Shown one piece after another: positions 6,198-7,805 of a stretch of 7,805 nucleotides of DNA. The translations under genes were made by a program, and so were the position numbers. The stretch comes from Nitrospiraceae bacterium (GTDB lineage Bacteria; Nitrospirota; Nitrospiria; Nitrospirales; Nitrospiraceae): the NCBI GenBank assembly GCA_011391455.1, contig JAABQN010000093.1, positions 1 to 7,805 on the forward strand, read 5' to 3'. Below the pieces are notes generated by a model. That model saw only the letters and a list, made by a program, of their open reading frames with translations. It was not told where the DNA came from and did no database searches. The first letter of the stretch is position 1, and each line of letters begins with the position of its first letter.

Positions 6198-7106
6198 ATG
6201 CGGACCTTCGCCGAGTTCGAACAACGCTTCGCTACAGAAGGCGCCTGCCGAGCCTACCTGGCTCGGTTGCGGTGGCCGACCGGATTCTGTTGCCCCCAGT
6301 GTAAAACCAGCGGAAGTTGGACAACCACACGGCGCCTCATGATGTGCCGCGGGTGTGGATACCAAGCCTCGGTCACGGCGGGGACAATTTTTCATCGAAC
6401 CCGCCTCCCCTTGCAGGACTTGTTTCGAGCCATATGGTGGATGACCGATCAGCAGCATAAACTCAGCGCCTTGGGGCTACAGCGCCTACTGGGCCTTGGC
6501 AGTTACAGGACAGCGTGGCTGTGGCTGCAAAAGCTGCGGCGCGCGATGGTGCGGCCTGGAAGAGACCAGCTGGGGGGCCAGGTGGAAGTAAACAAAACAT
6601 ATATAGGGGGCAGCGAAGCGGGAGGAAGCCGTCGACACCTGGGGAATAAGATTCTGGTGGCGATCGCTGCGCAGATCGATGGGAAAGGGATAGGACGCGT
6701 CCATCTGCGCCGAATTCCTACCGCCTCCGCAAATCCGCTTGTGGCCTTTGTAAAACAAGCAGTTAAGCCAGGTTCCGTGGTCATCACGGACGGATGGGAG
6801 GCCTATGACGGGTTGTCGCAAGAGGGCTTCAAGCACCGACCACGTGTGATTAACGCCGGCAACAAGTCAGTGCCGATTCTGCTGCCCCGTGTGCATCGGG
6901 TGGCCTCCTTATTCACACGCTGGCTATCAGGTGCCCATCAGGGTGCGCTATCCCGCGAGCAACTGGACTTCTATCTCGACGAGTTCACGTCTCGGTTCAA
7001 CCATCGAACGTCAAGATACCGCTGGAAGCTGTTCTACAGACTTGTGGCGCAAGCCGTCTCGGTTGAGCCAGCCCCCTTCTCCAGGTTGGCCATAGATATC
7101 GGCTAA
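6198..7106 (+). CDS. IS1595-family transposase with altered first catalytic residue
   Basis: DDE-type transposase of the ISXO2-like group, 302 aa, a normal full length. The N-terminal part holds a zinc ribbon (C32-P-Q-C35 and C50-R-G-C53) and a helical DNA-binding region with the family sequence LGLGSYRTAWLWLQKLR. The catalytic domain has VITDGW with the second Asp (D198), RVHRVASLFTRWLSGAHQG and YLDEFTSRFNHR with the likely third residue N268. The first motif, normally VEVDETYxGG, reads VEVNKTYIGG, so the first catalytic Asp is Asn (N132) and the next Glu is Lys (K133). Each is one G-to-A change. The protein should therefore be inactive, although the frame is intact. Start choice: the ATG at 6198 has GGAGGA 7 nt upstream; a GTG at 6183 is in frame but would overlap that ribosome site. 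Confidence 0.9.
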   Translation: MRTFAEFEQRFATEGACRAYLARLRWPTGFCCPQCKTSGSWTTTRRLMMCRGCGYQASVTAGTIFHRTRLPLQDLFRAIWWMTDQQHKLSALGLQRLLGLGSYRTAWLWLQKLRRAMVRPGRDQLGGQVEVNKTYIGGSEAGGSRRHLGNKILVAIAAQIDGKGIGRVHLRRIPTASANPLVAFVKQAVKPGSVVITDGWEAYDGLSQEGFKHRPRVINAGNKSVPILLPRVHRVASLFTRWLSGAHQGALSREQLDFYLDEFTSRFNHRTSRYRWKLFYRLVAQAVSVEPAPFSRLAIDIG

Positions 7107-7120
7107 ACATAGCCAGGATA

Positions 7121-7138
7121 ACTGGAGCTAAGTGCATA
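7121..7138 (-). repeat. Right terminal inverted repeat of the IS
   Basis: Read inward on the minus strand it is TATGCACTTAGCTCCAGT, matching the left end at 16 of 18 positions. It lies 14 nt after the transposase stop. The sequence outside does not repeat the left flank, so no target duplication is visible. Confidence 0.85.
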
Positions 7139-7192
7139 AATCTTTGCACGTATTTTGCAGACGGAAACAAGTTCCTTCTCTAGATATTCTGC

Positions 7193-7222
7193 TTGACATC
7201 GAGAAACTGTATCCGCTAATCT
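7193..7222 (+). promoter_or_regulatory. amoC: Sigma-70-like promoter candidate for amoC
   Basis: TTGACA (7193-7198), 18-bp spacer, TAATCT (7217-7222). The -35 is perfect and the -10 matches at four of six positions. A start near 7229 would give a leader of about 110 nt. The promoter lies wholly outside the insertion sequence, 54 bp beyond its right end, so amoC does not need an IS-borne promoter. Confidence 0.5.
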
Positions 7223-7224
7223 CC

Positions 7225-7246
7225 CCGCCACGCTGATAAACGGCGG
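7225..7246 (+). promoter_or_regulatory. Leader hairpin A upstream of amoC
   Basis: CCGCC (7225-7229) can pair with GGCGG (7242-7246) across a 12-nt loop. If transcription starts near 7229 the left arm would be only partly in the RNA, so this pairing depends on the true start. It competes with an alternative pairing of CGGCG (7241-7245) with CGCCG (7255-7259). Confidence 0.3.
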
Positions 7247-7256
7247 CAATGTTTCG

Positions 7257-7275
7257 CCGGAGAGTTTCTCTCCGG
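7257..7275 (+). promoter_or_regulatory. Perfect 8-bp hairpin in the amoC leader
   Basis: CCGGAGAG, loop TTT, CTCTCCGG: a perfect dyad of 19 nt, about 50 nt before the amoC ribosome site. It is followed by AATAAGCGG, not a T-tract, so it is not an intrinsic terminator. It could stabilise the amoC mRNA, act in translation control, or be a DNA operator for a dimeric regulator. Confidence 0.6.
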
Positions 7276-7337
7276 AATAAGCGGTGGGTCGCATTCAGTT
7301 TCACCGGGTCTCAATACTTAAACAAGGAGGTCAGGGT

Positions 7338-7805
7338 ATGGCGAGTACAACGTTCGGAGGGAGCGACAGAGGGTACGACATGTCGCTCTGGTACGATTCG
7401 AAGCCGCTCAAGATTGGCTGGTTTGCCATGTTGGCGGCGGTGGGCTCTGAGGTCGTGTTTCAACGCGTCTTTGGATATTCCCACGGACTGGACTCCATGA
7501 CGCCGGAGTTCGAAAACGTCTGGATGGGCCTCTGGCGCTTTAACGTGATCTCCAACATCATCTTCTCAGCGGCGACGCTGGGCTGGATTTGGAACACGCG
7601 GGATCGCAACGTCGCCAACGTCGATCCCAAGACGGAACTCAAGCGGTACTTCTATTGGATGATGTGGCTCGCCATTTACGTGTTCGGCGTCTATTGGGCC
7701 GGCTCGTATACCTTGGAGCAGGATGCCTCGTGGCATCAGGTGATCATCCGCGACACCAGCTTCACCGCCAGCCATATCATTGCCTTCTACTTCACGTTCC
7801 CGTTG
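7338..7805 (+). CDS. amoC: Ammonia monooxygenase subunit C (3' end cut by window edge)
   Basis: Membrane subunit of copper-dependent ammonia monooxygenase, which oxidises ammonia to hydroxylamine. The first 156 codons of a protein usually near 270 residues are present. The N-terminal SDRGYDMSLWYDSKPLKIGW, then YSHGLDSMTPEF, VWMGLWR and ELKRYFYWMMWLAIYVFG are typical of bacterial AmoC. D129, H133 and H146 in EQDASWHQVIIRDTSFTASH have the Asp-x3-His-x12-His spacing of the PmoC copper site. The sequence is of the betaproteobacterial/comammox AMO type, not archaeal. The ATG has a near-ideal ribosome site AAGGAGGT (7324-7331) 6 nt upstream, fitting very high expression. An overlapping frame from 7249 is a shadow. 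Whether amoA and amoB follow, or this is a lone amoC copy, cannot be seen. Confidence 0.95.
   Translation, partial: MASTTFGGSDRGYDMSLWYDSKPLKIGWFAMLAAVGSEVVFQRVFGYSHGLDSMTPEFENVWMGLWRFNVISNIIFSAATLGWIWNTRDRNVANVDPKTELKRYFYWMMWLAIYVFGVYWAGSYTLEQDASWHQVIIRDTSFTASHIIAFYFTFPL

Larger units (their letters stand above)
6139..7138 (+). mobile_element. IS1595-family (ISXO2-like) insertion sequence, about 1000 bp
   Basis: A complete-looking element bounded by inverted ends: left TATGCACTTGACTCCAGT (6139-6156) and right, read on the minus strand, TATGCACTTAGCTCCAGT (7138-7121). These match at 16 of 18 positions. One transposase gene fills it, starting 41 nt inside the left repeat and ending 14 nt before the right repeat. 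IS1595-family elements normally make 8-bp target duplications. Here the flanks (TACAACGC left, AATCTTTG right) do not match, nor do they if the boundary is shifted by a few bases. It sits between copD and amoC. Missing duplication and the altered active site suggest an old, immobile copy. Confidence 0.85.

Noticed and set aside
7101..7125. Small stem-loops after the transposase stop (GGCTA/TAGCC and CCAG/CTGG) as a terminator
   Set aside because: The stems are short, compete with each other and have no T-tract; part belongs to the right inverted repeat.
7249..7500. Open frame of 83 codons starting in the amoC leader and overlapping amoC
   Set aside because: It has no good ribosome site, crosses the leader hairpin, and runs in another frame through strongly conserved amoC sequence, so it is a shadow.
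1..7805. CRISPR array, tRNA or rRNA genes
   Set aside because: No regularly spaced repeats and no tRNA or rRNA signature were seen on either strand.

Overview
The window most likely comes from an ammonia-oxidising bacterium, and a complete ammonia oxidiser (comammox) Nitrospira is the best fit. The right edge holds the first 156 codons of a clear ammonia monooxygenase subunit C (amoC) with the Asp/His/His copper-site spacing of the AMO/pMMO family. Upstream lies a copper and AMO-accessory operon, and divergent from that are the heme-exporter genes ccmA and ccmB. Every lineage statement here rests on remembered family features and gene order, not on a database search.

Layout, left to right. 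(1) 1-1219, minus strand: ccmA followed by ccmB, coupled by an ATGA overlap; ccmB runs off the left edge. (2) 1220-1657: a 438-bp divergent intergenic region with unusual G-runs, a weak promoter candidate and a perfect hairpin just before the next gene. (3) 1658-6021, plus strand: a tight operon of three related membrane-anchored periplasmic proteins (amoE-like, then two tandem amoD-like paralogs), then copC, then a three-part CopD / cytochrome c / thioredoxin-like fusion that overlaps copC by ATGA. (4) 6139-7138: an IS1595-family (ISXO2-like) insertion sequence of about 1000 bp with 18-bp inverted ends matching at 16 of 18 positions. Its transposase is full length but appears to have lost its first catalytic Asp. 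(5) 7139-7337: the amoC promoter and a structured leader. (6) 7338-7805: amoC, cut by the right edge.

How the genes work together. AMO is a copper membrane enzyme, and the electrons for it come from hydroxylamine oxidation through many c-type cytochromes. CopC/CopD handle periplasmic copper. The AmoE/AmoD (PmoD-like) proteins are probable copper-handling AMO partners, and CcmAB belongs to the system that attaches heme to cytochromes c. In betaproteobacterial ammonia oxidisers the usual order is amoCAB-amoE-amoD-copC-copD. Here the E-D-D-copC-copD block lies upstream of amoC and is separated from it by an insertion sequence.

Most notable: the NK in place of DE in the transposase active site, the insertion between the accessory operon and amoC with promoter-like sequences on both sides, mutually exclusive hairpins in the amoC leader, predicted N-terminal histidines on AmoE, AmoD and CopC, and the CopD fusion whose thioredoxin-like domain has no CxxC.
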